The notes: generated from the letters alone by a model not told the origin. A DNA stretch of 64,000 nt from Hyphomicrobiales bacterium (GCA_900473175.1 UCKM01000029.1:38750-102749), one strand, 5' to 3'; positions 1 to 10,943 are shown, counted from the stretch's first letter. Numbers and translations are program-made.

Positions 1-2
1 TT

Positions 3-1880
3 GCCGATCAACCCACCGGAGCAACGCCGCCTCCCGGCGTATCGATCCTGCCGGATGCGAAGAACCCGGCAATCACCTACCCGGTTGAAGATCGCGTCGC
101 CATCAGCGGCGAACGCCTGACGGATGCGCGCGCCGCCTTCGAACAGCAGACGAACCAACCGATCATCACCTTCCGCTTCGACAATGTCGGCGCCCGCCAG
201 TTTGCCGAAATCACCAGTCAGAATGTCGGACGTCCCTTCGCCATTGTCCTCGACGGCAAGGTCCTGACCGCACCGGTCATCCAGGTACCGATCACCGGCG
301 GCTCCGGCCAGATCACCGGCAATTTCACGGTGCAGGATACGGTAACGACCGCGGCGCTCTTGCGCGCCGGCGCCCTGCCCGCTCCGCTGACCGTCATCGA
401 AGAACGCACGGTCGGTCCGGATCTAGGCGGCGACGTCATCAAGATGGGTCTCCTGACCGGCTTTATCGGGTTTGCGCTGGTCGTCGCCTTCATCTTCATC
501 CTCTATAGCGGCTGGGGCCTCATCGCCAACCTTGCCCTGGCACTCAACGTCGCCCTGACCTTCGGCATACTCAGCCTGCTCGGAGCAACGCTTACCCTTC
601 CCGGCATTGCCGCCATCATCCTTGGTATCGGCTTCGCGGTCGATGCGAACATCCTGATCAACGAGCGTATTCGCGAAGAGGCGCGCAAGGGTATCGGTGC
701 GATGGCTGCGGTCGATCGCGGGTTCCGGCTTGCCTATTCGACGATTGTCGACGCCAACGCCACCCACTTGATCGCGACGTTCCTTCTCTTCCTGTTCGGC
801 ACCGGCCCCGTGCGCGGCTTCGCCATCACCATGATCATCGGCGCCCTGGTATCGATGTTCACGGCGGTGACGGTCGTGCGCATCATCATGATGGAAATCG
901 TCCGCCGCCGTAAGATGAAGACGATCCATATCGAGCATCTGTTCAAGCTCGTTCCGGAAAACACGAACATCTCGTTCATGAATGCGCGGTTCTTCGGTAT
1001 CGGCGTTTCGATCTTCCTGTCGATCGCATCGATCATCCTGTTCATCCATCCGGGCCTCAACTACGGCATCGACTTCAAGGGCGGTATCCAGGTTGATGTC
1101 ACGACCTCGAAACCCGCCGACCTCGCCACCATGCGTTCCACGCTCGAAGGCCTCGGCCTTGGCGAAGTCGCCCTGCAGCAGGGCGGCGGCGACAACCGGG
1201 TGCTGATCCGCGTGCAGCGCCAGGAGGGCGGTGAGACGGCCCAGACCGAAGCTGTGACCAAGGTCAAGGCTGCGGTCGAGCAGCTTGATCCGGGTGTGAA
1301 GATCGAAAGCTCGGAAGTCGTCGGGCCGAAAGTCAGCGGCGAATTGGCAAGGTCCGGCATTCTCGCGGTCGTCCTCGCCAGCCTTGCCATGCTGTTCTAC
1401 ATCTGGTGGCGTTTCGAATGGCATTTCGCGCTCGGCGCCATTGCCACCCTCATCCTCGACACCACGAAGACCGTCGGCTTCTTTGCGTTGATGGGGCTCG
1501 ACTTCAACCTGACCGCCATCGCCGCCCTTTTGACCATCATCGGTTATTCGGTGAACGACAAGGTGGTCGTCTACGACCGCATGCGTGAAAACCTGCGCAT
1601 TCACAAGAAGATGCCGCTGCGCCAGATCATCGATCTCAGTATCAACCAGACATTGGCACGCTGTATCTACACCTCCCTGACCGTCTTCCTCGCCATGCTT
1701 CCCATGGCGATCTGGGGCGGCAAGGCCGTGGAAAACTTTGCGCTGCCGATGCTCTTCGGCGTGATCATCGCGACGAGTTCCTCGCTCTTCATCGCTGCAC
1801 CGATCCTGCTGCTGCTCGGAACCTGGTGGGAAAAGAACCACCCGCAGCGCATCGGCGAAAAGCCGGTCGCCCAGAGCTGA
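3..1880 (+). CDS. secDF: SecDF fusion, protein translocase subunit (5' end missing)
   Basis: Inner-membrane RND-type subunit of the Sec translocon that uses the proton gradient to help pull exported proteins across the membrane. The frame is open from base 3, so the N-terminus lies before the window; 625 residues are visible. They begin in the SecD periplasmic P1 region (FRFDNVGARQFAEI, FAIVLDGKVLTAPVIQ). The SecD membrane block follows with GIGFAVDANILINERIREE, then the SecF half with GIDFKGGIQVDV and TIIGYSVNDKVVVYDRMRE. Both halves lie in one uninterrupted frame, the fused arrangement seen in many alphaproteobacteria. A terminator hairpin follows the TGA. Identity is very secure; only the upstream extent is unknown. 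Confidence 0.97.
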   Translation, partial: ADQPTGATPPPGVSILPDAKNPAITYPVEDRVAISGERLTDARAAFEQQTNQPIITFRFDNVGARQFAEITSQNVGRPFAIVLDGKVLTAPVIQVPITGGSGQITGNFTVQDTVTTAALLRAGALPAPLTVIEERTVGPDLGGDVIKMGLLTGFIGFALVVAFIFILYSGWGLIANLALALNVALTFGILSLLGATLTLPGIAAIILGIGFAVDANILINERIREEARKGIGAMAAVDRGFRLAYSTIVDANATHLIATFLLFLFGTGPVRGFAITMIIGALVSMFTAVTVVRIIMMEIVRRRKMKTIHIEHLFKLVPENTNISFMNARFFGIGVSIFLSIASIILFIHPGLNYGIDFKGGIQVDVTTSKPADLATMRSTLEGLGLGEVALQQGGGDNRVLIRVQRQEGGETAQTEAVTKVKAAVEQLDPGVKIESSEVVGPKVSGELARSGILAVVLASLAMLFYIWWRFEWHFALGAIATLILDTTKTVGFFALMGLDFNLTAIAALLTIIGYSVNDKVVVYDRMRENLRIHKKMPLRQIIDLSINQTLARCIYTSLTVFLAMLPMAIWGGKAVENFALPMLFGVIIATSSSLFIAAPILLLLGTWWEKNHPQRIGEKPVAQS

Positions 1881-1899
1881 CAGACAAAAGTCTAAATAT

Positions 1900-1942
1900 C
1901 TGCGGCACATGGAAAAAAACACATTCCGTGTGCCGCAGTTTT
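1900..1942 (+). terminator. Rho-independent terminator after secDF
   Basis: Perfect 10-bp arms CTGCGGCACA (1900-1909) and TGTGCCGCAG (1929-1938), followed directly by TTTT. It lies 19 bases after the secDF stop and before the separate ribosome binding site of the antiporter gene. Confidence 0.75.
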
Positions 1943-2043
1943 GACGAAAGCGGTTTGCAAGACATCCCCGGTACGCAATACTGCGCATGCTCGCAGGATC
2001 ACCAATTTTTCCGATCAATACCCCACGGAGGAGACGCCGACAT

Positions 2044-3789
2044 ATGCCTCATGAAACGCCGCTGATTGCGACAATCGTCATAGGTCTTGTATTGGCCTTC
2101 ATATTCGGTGCGATTGCCAACCGGTTGCGTATTCCTCCCCTTGTCGGATATCTCATCGCCGGCGTACTCGCCGGCTCGCACACACCAGGATTTGTGGCCG
2201 ATCAGAAACTGGCGGCCGAGCTCGCCGAAATCGGCGTCATCCTGCTGATGTTTGGCGTAGGCCTTCATTTTTCCCTGAAAGACCTGCTTTCGGTTCGCGC
2301 CATCGCCATTCCGGGCGCAATTGTCCAGATCGTCGTCGCGACCCTGCTTGGCGCTGGCCTTGCCTGGATTCTCGGCTGGGGCTTGCAGGCCGGTCTCGTT
2401 TTCGGTCTCGCGCTGTCTGTTGCAAGTACCGTCGTCCTGCTGCGTGCCATGCAGGAGCGCCGCCTGATCGAGACGGAACGCGGCCGCATCGCCGTCGGCT
2501 GGCTGATTGTCGAAGATCTGGCCATGGTCCTGGCGCTGGTTCTGCTGCCCGCCATCGCCGGAGCGGTCAATGGTGGCGGCGAGATCCGTGCCGCCAGCGA
2601 TCCCATTGTCAACTATTTCGACCTTGGCGTTGGCGGGGTTATCCTGCTGACGCTTGCCAAGGTCGTGGCTTTCGTCGCGGTCATGCTCATCGTCGGACGC
2701 CGGGTCATCCCCTGGACCCTTCATACCATCGCCCATACCGGATCACGCGAACTTTTCCGCCTGGCGGTGCTGGCGATCGCGCTTGGCTTTGCCTTCGGTG
2801 CGTCAAAGCTTTTCGGCGTCTCGCTGGCGCTCGGCGCCTTCTTCGCCGGCATGATCATGAGCGAATCCGAACTCAGCCAGCGCGCCGCCGAAGAATCGCT
2901 TCCCCTGCGCGACGCCTTCGCAGTTCTGTTCTTCGTTTCGGTCGGCATGCTGTTCGATCCGATGACCATTGTCCATGATCCGCTGCCGCTGCTGGCGACG
3001 CTTGCGATCATCGTGGTCGGCAAGTCGCTGGCAGCGTTCTTCATCGTGCAAGCCTTCGGCTTTCCGTCGGGCACGGCGCTGATCATTTCCGCAAGTCTCG
3101 CTCAGATCGGCGAATTCTCCTTCATCCTGGCGGAGCTTGGCGTCGATCTCGGCATGCTTCCGCAAGAAGGCCGCGATCTGATCCTTGGCGGCGCCATTCT
3201 CTCTATTCTGGTCAACCCATTGATCTTCGCCGCGGTGACCTATTTGAAACCGAGGCTCGAAAAACGCGGCGCTGAGCCGGTTGCCGATACAAACGAACCC
3301 ATTGAGGAGGAACAGGCTGCCGAGGAAATCCACCCGACAGCCCTCACCGACCATTCGGTGCTCGTCGGCTATGGCCGCGTTGGCAGTCTTGTCGGCGACG
3401 CCCTCAAGGAACTGGGAAAGCCGTTCCTCGTGATCGAAGACGCCGACAAGACCGTGGCAAAATTGCGCGACGACAATATCGAAACCATTGTCGGCAATGC
3501 CGCCAATGGCGACGTGCTTGCTGCAGCCAATCTGTTGGGCGCCAGACAGTTGATCCTTGCCATCCCGAACGCCTTTGAAGCCGGACAGGTCGTTGTGAAG
3601 GCACGCGCCGCCAACCCCGCGATCAATATTCTGGCGCGCGCCCATTCGGATGCCGAAGTGCAGCACTTGCAGGATCTCGGCGCCAATACGGTTATCATGG
3701 GCGAGCGTGAGATTGCCCGAGGCCTTGTCTCCCACATTCTCGGCCTTGACGAGCCGATCGGCCGAGGACCATTGACCGAACAACAATAA
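2044..3789 (+). CDS. Kef/YbaL-type cation:proton antiporter
   Basis: Monovalent cation:proton antiporter-2 (CPA2) family membrane protein, 581 residues. About twelve hydrophobic segments fill the first 400 residues. The tail carries a TrkA-N (RCK) nucleotide-binding domain with the Rossmann motif GYGRVG near residue 440 and the acidic strand end VIEDAD. This layout matches YbaL/KefB potassium-efflux proteins; the transported ion is not provable from sequence. An ATG 57 bases upstream is also in frame, but the one at 2044 has GGAGGAG at 2027-2033 with ideal spacing. The next gene starts 36 bases downstream on the same strand, so the two are probably cotranscribed. Confidence 0.9.
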   Translation: MPHETPLIATIVIGLVLAFIFGAIANRLRIPPLVGYLIAGVLAGSHTPGFVADQKLAAELAEIGVILLMFGVGLHFSLKDLLSVRAIAIPGAIVQIVVATLLGAGLAWILGWGLQAGLVFGLALSVASTVVLLRAMQERRLIETERGRIAVGWLIVEDLAMVLALVLLPAIAGAVNGGGEIRAASDPIVNYFDLGVGGVILLTLAKVVAFVAVMLIVGRRVIPWTLHTIAHTGSRELFRLAVLAIALGFAFGASKLFGVSLALGAFFAGMIMSESELSQRAAEESLPLRDAFAVLFFVSVGMLFDPMTIVHDPLPLLATLAIIVVGKSLAAFFIVQAFGFPSGTALIISASLAQIGEFSFILAELGVDLGMLPQEGRDLILGGAILSILVNPLIFAAVTYLKPRLEKRGAEPVADTNEPIEEEQAAEEIHPTALTDHSVLVGYGRVGSLVGDALKELGKPFLVIEDADKTVAKLRDDNIETIVGNAANGDVLAAANLLGARQLILAIPNAFEAGQVVVKARAANPAINILARAHSDAEVQHLQDLGANTVIMGEREIARGLVSHILGLDEPIGRGPLTEQQ

Positions 3790-3825
3790 AAACAAGACGA
3801 CAGAAATGCGTCGGCAGGACAGAGC

Positions 3826-4776
3826 ATGAAGCTGAAGGATTATGTATGGCCAGTGATCGGACTGGCCGCCGTCGTGATTTCCGTATGGCTCCTCTACAAG
3901 GAACTGCGGAGTATCTCGCTGGATGACGTAATTCACAGCATCTACGCCATTCCGACGCACCGCTGGGTTCTGGCCGGCCTGTCATCGCTTGCCGCTTATG
4001 CCGCGCTTGCCGGCTACGACCGCATTGCGCTTCTGCATCTTCGCCGCAAGATTTCCTGGCTGTTCATCGCGCTCTGCTCGTTCACCACCTATGCGCTATC
4101 GCACAATATCGGCGCATCTGTCCTCTCCGGAGCCGTCGTTCGATACCGCGCCTATTCCTCGCAGGGGCTGAGCGGAACCGAAATTGCACTGCTGATCGCC
4201 TTCTGTTCATTCACCTTCATGCTTGGCATATTGACGCTAACCGCCTTCGTGCTTCTGATCGAACCCGAACTGTTGCAGCGGTTCAATACCGACTTGCCGG
4301 TTTATGTGGGCTATATCCTCGGCTTCGGCTCGCTGGCGCTGGTGTTGCTCTATATCTTTGGCAGCTGGCTGCATTTCAAACCCTTGCACATTCGCCATTT
4401 TACGCTGGAGTATCCGCGCCTGACGGTTGTCGCACAGCAACTGATCGTCGGACCTCTGGAACTCATCGGCGCCGCGGCGATCATCTATTTCACCCTCCCC
4501 GCCGCCGGAAACCCTGGCTTCCTTGTCATCCTCGGCATCTTCCTCGTGTCCTTTTCCGCCGCGTTGATCTCGCACGCGCCCGGCGGCCTCGGCGTACTGG
4601 AACTGGTTTTCCTGACGGGCCTGCCTGACATGAATCATGCGGATGTTCTGGCGGCACTCATCATTTTCCGCCTGTTCTATCTGTTGATCCCCTTCGCCCT
4701 TTCCCTTCTCGTGGTTCTTTATTTCGAACGCTCGCAATTGCTTCTGCGTTGGTACAAGAAGGACGGCGACAGGTGA
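3826..4776 (+). CDS. YbhN/UPF0104-family integral membrane protein
   Basis: 316-residue polytopic protein of the lysylphosphatidylglycerol synthase transmembrane family (UPF0104, YbhN-like). Seen features are eight or so hydrophobic stretches, SHNIGASVLSGAVVRYRAYS near residues 89-108, and SHAPGGLGVLELVFLTGLP near 248-266. The conserved HxPGGLGxxE pattern is typical of the family's flippase/synthase membrane core. The soluble aminoacyl-transferase domain of true MprF is absent, so lysyl-lipid synthesis is not implied. It follows the antiporter gene by 36 bases with AGGAC before the ATG. Function in this lineage is unknown. Confidence 0.8.
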   Translation: MKLKDYVWPVIGLAAVVISVWLLYKELRSISLDDVIHSIYAIPTHRWVLAGLSSLAAYAALAGYDRIALLHLRRKISWLFIALCSFTTYALSHNIGASVLSGAVVRYRAYSSQGLSGTEIALLIAFCSFTFMLGILTLTAFVLLIEPELLQRFNTDLPVYVGYILGFGSLALVLLYIFGSWLHFKPLHIRHFTLEYPRLTVVAQQLIVGPLELIGAAAIIYFTLPAAGNPGFLVILGIFLVSFSAALISHAPGGLGVLELVFLTGLPDMNHADVLAALIIFRLFYLLIPFALSLLVVLYFERSQLLLRWYKKDGDR

Positions 4777-4941
4777 CGAGAATCCGGACGGGCGGGATTT
4801 CACAATAACGGCAAACGCCGAAAGTAATATTTTCCATATTTCAAAGTCTTTAGTGCCCTGTTCCTTCAAGGATCAGCGCGACGAACCTATTTTGAGGTCA
4901 CACTTCAGGAAGTTCCCTTGATTTAAGGAGTGATGGCACCG

Positions 4942-5502
4942 ATGACGACATTGATCATTCCAGGATATCGCGGATCCGAAAGCGGCCACTGGCAACGGCA
5001 ATGGCTGGAGGAAGACGATACCGCGCGTCTCGTGGAACAGGACGATTGGGAAAATCCAGTCCTGTCGCAATGGCTCTACGTGCTGGAAGCAAAGCTTGCG
5101 GAGACCCCCGACGCCATCCTCGTCGCCCATAGCCTCGGCTGCGTTCTGGTGTCCCACCTTGCCAGCCGCCCCTCTGCCGCGCATGTGGCGGGCGCACTTC
5201 TCGTTGCCCCTGCCGATGCCGAGCGCATGGCCACGCAGGATCCGAAATTCCGCAGCTTCGCGCCCTTGCCGCGCCAAAACCTCGGTTTTCCGTCGATCGT
5301 CGTTGCCAGCCGCAACGATCCCTACATGTCGTTCAACAAGGCGCAGGCTTTGGCCGGCGTCTGGGGATCGGGTTTCGTCGATGTGGAATATGCCGGCCAC
5401 ATAAATGTCGAGAGCGGATTCGGTTCGTGGCCGGACGGCCATATCCTGGCCAATTCGATGCGCCGGCCACAGGAAGCTTTTCGCACGCAGCGCGCGGCTT
5501 GA
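4942..5502 (+). CDS. RBBP9/YdeN-family serine hydrolase
   Basis: Compact alpha/beta hydrolase of 186 residues in the RBBP9/YdeN family. The opening TTLIIPGYRGSESGHWQ is characteristic. The nucleophile Ser lies in AHSLG (around residue 69), the acidic residue in SRNDPYMS, and the His in AGHINVESGFG. In-frame GTG (4930) and ATG (4933) codons lie upstream, but AAGGAG at 4925-4930 is correctly spaced only for the ATG at 4942. The natural substrate of these small hydrolases is not established. A strong terminator follows 38 bases after the stop. Confidence 0.88.
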   Translation: MTTLIIPGYRGSESGHWQRQWLEEDDTARLVEQDDWENPVLSQWLYVLEAKLAETPDAILVAHSLGCVLVSHLASRPSAAHVAGALLVAPADAERMATQDPKFRSFAPLPRQNLGFPSIVVASRNDPYMSFNKAQALAGVWGSGFVDVEYAGHINVESGFGSWPDGHILANSMRRPQEAFRTQRAA

Positions 5503-5539
5503 TAAGAATAAAGAGGCCCAAACTTAAAATCATAAAGCA

Positions 5540-5580
5540 AAAACCGGCCGGATAGGCGCTTGCCTGTCCGGCCGGTTTTC
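5540..5580. terminator. Strong bidirectional terminator hairpin
   Basis: AAAACCGGCCGGA and TCCGGCCGGTTTT form long arms around a short loop, with A and T tracts at both ends. It can therefore stop the plus-strand hydrolase gene and the convergent minus-strand small gene that ends at 5593. Confidence 0.85.
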
Positions 5581-5592
5581 GCATGGCTCACA

Positions 5593-5784
5593 TCACCAGA
5601 AGCCGCGGTGCTGCCAGCACCAGAGGAAATCTTCTTCCGTCCAGTTGCGGTGCTTCTTGGCCGATGCTTCCTCGCAATCCCGCTTGCTGGCATCGTTCCT
5701 ATTGCGGTCAAGCGTTTCGATCGCGAAAACCTCGCGCCACAAGCGTTCCGCCCGATTAAAGATGCCTGATACTTCACTGTACAT
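5593..5784 (-). CDS. Small hypothetical protein (63 aa)
   Basis: Small soluble, charged protein ending in an aromatic-rich tail (NWTEEDFLWCWQHRGFW). The frame extends upstream, but the ATG at 5784 is preceded by GGAGGTCGCA, an excellent ribosome binding site, so this start is preferred. The C-terminus runs into the convergent terminator. I recognise no domain and assign no function. Evidence for a real gene is the ribosome binding site, the isolated position and the terminator. Confidence 0.6.
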   Translation of the reverse strand: MYSEVSGIFNRAERLWREVFAIETLDRNRNDASKRDCEEASAKKHRNWTEEDFLWCWQHRGFW

Positions 5785-6021
5785 TGCGACCTCCATGAAA
5801 CAATTCGGGTGCAGAGTGCAGTTGCCTTTTGGGTCAACCGATAGCCGATGATGACCGCTTGAAATCATTTGTCAACAATCTCTACCAAGTTAATCGTGTA
5901 TTAAAAGTGTGAACGCACCGTGTGTGGTTCGGGGAGAATCTTAATGAATTATTATTTTTCAGCGCCTTACACGTCATTTTTAAGCCATTTCTCCGCCCTA
6001 AAAAAACTCACTTTTTTAACG

Positions 6022-6036
6022 TTTCTACACTAGAAA
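6022..6036. promoter_or_regulatory. Perfect palindrome, candidate Rrf2 operator
   Basis: TTTCTA-CAC-TAGAAA lies about 50 bases before the rrf2-type start, in an A+T-rich stretch. Position and symmetry suggest an autoregulatory operator. Apart from this site, the 303-base gap 5785-6087 holds only A+T-rich promoter-like sequence; I see no RNA gene there. Confidence 0.45.
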
Positions 6037-6087
6037 ATATCGCGCGACGGACTATGACTGCATGCCAACGGTAGTCAGGCAGAGAAA

Positions 6088-6537
6088 ATGATATCGCAAA
6101 AAGCCAAGTACGCACTGCGGGCGCTTGTCGTTCTCGCCAGGGCGGACGCCGAGAAAGCCCTCTTCATCTCGGACATTGCCGAAGAGCAAAACATTCCGAA
6201 GAAGTTCCTTGAACAGATCCTTCTCGATCTGAAGCACCAGGGCATTGTCATGAGCCGCCGCGGCAAGATGGGCGGCTACCTGCTGCTCAAGCCAGCCGAG
6301 GACATTACCTTCGGCGAGGTGCTGCGTCTCATCGATGGCCCGATCGCTCCCCTGCCATGCCTCAGCAAAATTGCCTATCGCCGCTGCGAGGATTGCCAGA
6401 GTGAGGAGACGTGCGAAATCCGCCACGTCTTCAACGAAGTCGCCAATGTGACGCGCGGCGTTCTCGACAAGACAACAATTGCCGACTGCCTTGTGTACGG
6501 CGCAAACGGCAAGGTAGCGGCGATGCTCGATAGCTGA
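6088..6537 (+). CDS. Rrf2-family transcriptional regulator with Cys cluster
   Basis: Winged-helix DNA-binding regulator of 149 residues in the Rrf2 (IscR/CymR/RirA/NsrR) family. It opens with the typical ISQKAKYALRALVVLA, has the recognition-helix segment NIPKKFLEQILLDLKHQGIV and the wing RGKMGGYLLLKPAEDIT. Cysteines at PCLSKIAYRRCEDCQSEETC are spaced like an iron-sulfur or redox sensor, so ligand-responsive repression is likely. It does not start like RirA, and its targets are unknown. The gene converges on thiG. A perfect palindrome upstream is a plausible binding site. Confidence 0.9.
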   Translation: MISQKAKYALRALVVLARADAEKALFISDIAEEQNIPKKFLEQILLDLKHQGIVMSRRGKMGGYLLLKPAEDITFGEVLRLIDGPIAPLPCLSKIAYRRCEDCQSEETCEIRHVFNEVANVTRGVLDKTTIADCLVYGANGKVAAMLDS

Positions 6538-6569
6538 GGATCATTTCCTCAACTTGGGTACCGCACGTC

Positions 6570-7343
6570 TTATGTAAACACCGCCCTGCCGATCACCGGC
6601 GTCGAGGGCACCGCCACATCGCGCGGCTCCAGCATGCCGGCATGACAGGCCGCATGCCCGGCCTCGCTCGCCATGGCAAAAGCACGAGCCATGGCCACCG
6701 GATCACCGGCCTTCGCGACAGCCGTGTTGAGGAGGATCGCTTCGAACCCGAGTTCCATGACTGTCGCCGCATGCGATGGCCGGCCGAGGCCAGCATCGAT
6801 GATCATGGGAACGTCCGGAAAATGTCCGCGCAACGAGCGCAATGCGTGCGTGTTCAGCGGACCCTGAGCCGAACCGATCGGTGCGCACCAGGGCATCAAT
6901 ACCTCACAACCCGCGTCGAGCAGGCGCTCCGCGACGATCAGGTCATCCGTCGTATAGGGAAAGACCTTGAACCCCTCATCCGACAATACACGGGCGGCCT
7001 CGACCAGCGCGAAGACATCCGGCTGCAGCGTGTCGTGATTGCCGATGACTTCGAGTTTGATCCAGTCGGTCGCGAATAGATCACGCGCCATCTGGGCCGT
7101 CAAAACCGCTTCTTTCGCCGTGTGGCATCCCGCCGTGTTCGGCAGCACATGGACATCCAGCGACCGGATGATGGACCAGAATCCGTCACCGGATCTGCCG
7201 CCTGCCGTTTCCCGCCGCAACGACACGGTGACAATTTGTGTGCCTGAAGCCTTGATCGCATCGAGCAGGATCGAAGGCGATGGATATTGGGCGGTGCCAA
7301 GCAGCAGGCGCGATGAGAGTTGCTTATTATAGAGGGTAAGCAC
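6570..7343 (-). CDS. thiG: Thiazole synthase
   Basis: ThiG builds the thiazole phosphate of thiamine from DXP, ThiS-thiocarboxylate and dehydroglycine (from ThiO). 257 residues, normal length. Landmarks are [13 protein letters not shown] near the N-terminus, [16 protein letters not shown], and the conserved end segment [21 protein letters not shown]. The start is GTG at 7343 with GGGGAGGTG eight bases upstream. It is the last gene of the thi operon. Unlike the usual tight thiS-thiG junction, 254 bases containing a palindromic repeat separate it from thiS. thiE does not follow within the window. Confidence 0.97.
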   Translation of the reverse strand: MLTLYNKQLSSRLLLGTAQYPSPSILLDAIKASGTQIVTVSLRRETAGGRSGDGFWSIIRSLDVHVLPNTAGCHTAKEAVLTAQMARDLFATDWIKLEVIGNHDTLQPDVFALVEAARVLSDEGFKVFPYTTDDLIVAERLLDAGCEVLMPWCAPIGSAQGPLNTHALRSLRGHFPDVPMIIDAGLGRPSHAATVMELGFEAILLNTAVAKAGDPVAMARAFAMASEAGHAACHAGMLEPRDVAVPSTPVIGRAVFT

Positions 7344-7403
7344 GATGGCACCTCCCCGATATTATCGCATATGGAAGAACGTGGCGCAGTGAGCGGCGCC
7401 ATT

Positions 7404-7453
7404 CACCCTCCCCCAACGTGGGGAGGGTCGACGCGAAGCGGCGGGGTGGGGGA
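7404..7453. repeat. G/C-rich palindromic repeat between thiS and thiG
   Basis: CACCCTCCCCCAACGTGGGG and continuation form a hairpin (CCCTCCCC against GGGGAGGG) followed by a CGCGAAGCG segment and GGGGTGGGGG. The organisation matches the two repeats at 15582-15753, so this is a divergent member of one dispersed family. The surrounding 254-base gap (7344-7597) has no convincing gene; the minus-strand frame across it is a by-product. Confidence 0.7.
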
Positions 7454-7597
7454 AATATCGGGATGATGCCCTCAACACCGAGCCTGTTGCCGGATCCGGC
7501 CCCCGCTGGGGAAAGGTAAGCCGAGGCCCGGATTGCCCTATTCACATATGCGGTTGCCTTGCCGGAGGGTGCCACGACGCAATGGAACTTGAGCATG

Positions 7598-7795
7598 CTA
7601 CCCTCCTTGCTTTGGTGTGAGGATCTCGATGCGGTCACCGTCCTGCAGAAGGCATTCTCGTCGCTCCGCGGCCCTTACCAACTCATTGTTCACTGCAGTC
7701 GCAAGCCATTCCCCCTCGAACTCCAGTTCGATCATCAAACCGTCGAGGGACTGCGCCGAGACCTGATGCGGTTCGCCGTTGACGATAAGCTTCAT
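7598..7795 (-). CDS. thiS: Thiamine biosynthesis sulfur carrier ThiS
   Basis: Ubiquitin-like sulfur carrier, 65 residues, ending in the essential Gly-Gly (LTPKQGG) that is adenylated and converted to a thiocarboxylate for ThiG. It begins MKLIVNGEPHQV and contains VAVNNELV-type text as in the family (ATAVNNELVRAAE). The stop is followed by the repeat-bearing gap rather than directly by thiG. Its start overlaps the thiO stop by four bases (ATGA), so it is translationally coupled to thiO. Confidence 0.96.
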   Translation of the reverse strand: MKLIVNGEPHQVSAQSLDGLMIELEFEGEWLATAVNNELVRAAERRECLLQDGDRIEILTPKQGG

Positions 7796-8760
7796 GGCGT
7801 CCTGTTCCTTTCATCCAAAATCATGTCGGCCGCCTGCTGCGCCATTGCCGGTGCAAGCAGGAACCCATGGCGATAAAGTCCATTAATGGCGATCGTCCTG
7901 CCCTCACGAACCACGCGCGGCAGATTGTCGGGATAGGCGGGGCGAACACCGGTCCCCGTCTCGATGATCTCCGCCTCGCCGAATGCCGGGTGCAGACCAT
8001 AGGCCGCGTTGAGGAGTTCCATCATCGACCGCGCGGTGATCGGCCCCGTCGCATCGCTCTCGATCATGGTCGCACCGACCATAAACGTATGATCGCCCCG
8101 AGGCACGATATAGACCGGAAAGCGCGGATGGATGAGCCGGACAGGCCGCGACAGCGAAACGTCCGACGTTCGCAGCAGAAGCATTTCCCCGCGCACGCCG
8201 CGTATGGCCTTATCCGGCGTGGAACGGCCAATGCACTCGATTATCCAATCGAATCGCGTCGAATCGTATTGGGATAGATCGGTCTCGAATGAGACGCCGG
8301 AAGCAGCAAGCTTCGCCGCCAGACTTACCAGCACATGCCGCGGATCAAGGTGCGCTTCCGTCGCAAAGAACAATCCCTTGCGAAAGCGCGCTCCAAGATC
8401 CGGCTCCAGCGTGGCAATCGATTCTTCCCCAACCCGCTCGAAACCAGTGGTGCGGGAAGCAAAACGGTCGAGTTCCTTTGCGTCGCGCACCGGTGCAAGC
8501 ACCAGCGTCCCATTGCGCAATACGCAGCCCGGAAGCGCGGCCTCCCACCAATCAGCCGCGCGCAAGCCGAGTTCGACAACCGGCTGCTCGGCGCTTTCCC
8601 GCTCGCAATAGGGAGCGAGCATGCCGCCCGCATACCACGAGGCCGCGGCACGTCCGCCGCCCCGCCACGGATCGGCGACCGTAACGCGCAAACCGCGCGC
8701 GGCCAGCTCGTGAGCAGCCGCAAGGCCGGCAACGCCGGCCCCTTTGACGAGTACCTCCAT
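7792..8760 (-). CDS. thiO: Glycine oxidase ThiO
   Basis: FAD-dependent glycine oxidase that supplies dehydroglycine (iminoglycine) to ThiG; this is the aerobic alternative to ThiH. 322 residues. The FAD-binding Rossmann motif is GAGVAGLAAAHELAARG at the N-terminus. Further marks are AAASWYAGGMLAPYCE and GATMIESDATGPIT. It starts five bases after the thiC stop and overlaps thiS by four bases, so the three genes form one translational unit. Nothing appears damaged. Confidence 0.94.
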   Translation of the reverse strand: MEVLVKGAGVAGLAAAHELAARGLRVTVADPWRGGGRAAASWYAGGMLAPYCERESAEQPVVELGLRAADWWEAALPGCVLRNGTLVLAPVRDAKELDRFASRTTGFERVGEESIATLEPDLGARFRKGLFFATEAHLDPRHVLVSLAAKLAASGVSFETDLSQYDSTRFDWIIECIGRSTPDKAIRGVRGEMLLLRTSDVSLSRPVRLIHPRFPVYIVPRGDHTFMVGATMIESDATGPITARSMMELLNAAYGLHPAFGEAEIIETGTGVRPAYPDNLPRVVREGRTIAINGLYRHGFLLAPAMAQQAADMILDERNRTP

Positions 8761-8764
8761 CCGG

Positions 8765-10609
<1,845 letters not shown>

Positions 10610-10745
10610 TCAAACAGCCGCAGCGTCGTTAAATCCTGAATAAACGACGCCGCGAGCGCGGAAACCCAGTTCTGTGCCGGAAGGATGAAAGGAGTTCGCG
10701 AGCCCGAACAGGAATCAAGAGCCAATTGGCCCGCGAAAACATTTG

Positions 10746-10845
10746 CACCGTCCCTACGCCAGTATGAACTGGATCAGGTTCAACGGGTCACTGCGCTTGC
10801 TCAAAGCCAGCAGTATCTCAGCCCCTTGTCGGGACTCCCCTGGTG
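10746..10845 (-). promoter_or_regulatory. TPP riboswitch (THI element) controlling thiC
   Basis: On the minus strand the aptamer shows the conserved elements in order: CCAGGGGAGTCCCG, GGGGCTGAGATACTG, GACCCGTTGAACCTGATC and GGCGTAGGGA, closed by CACC/GGTG. It lies about 175 bases before thiC. The leader between aptamer and gene holds a hairpin near the ribosome binding site but no clear terminator, so translational control is the simpler model. Confidence 0.95.
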
Positions 10846-10943
10846 AATGGTTCTAAGAGAGCCGCCCGCGACGCTCTTGTCAAGCGGGCGACTGCGTCAT
10901 CAGCCGCGCAGCGGCTCCAGTGCTGTTGCTTCGCGCAAAACGA

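Noticed and set aside
423..2018. 531-codon open frame on the minus strand across secDF
   Set aside because: It is antisense to the conserved SecDF frame, has His/Asp/Glu-rich low-complexity translation typical of reverse-frame G+C-rich DNA, and no family resemblance.
7327..7638. 103-codon frame between thiS and thiG on the minus strand, with GGAGGG before an ATG
   Set aside because: The GGAGGG is simply the Gly-Gly codons of thiS, and the translation runs through the palindromic repeat. No protein family is evident.
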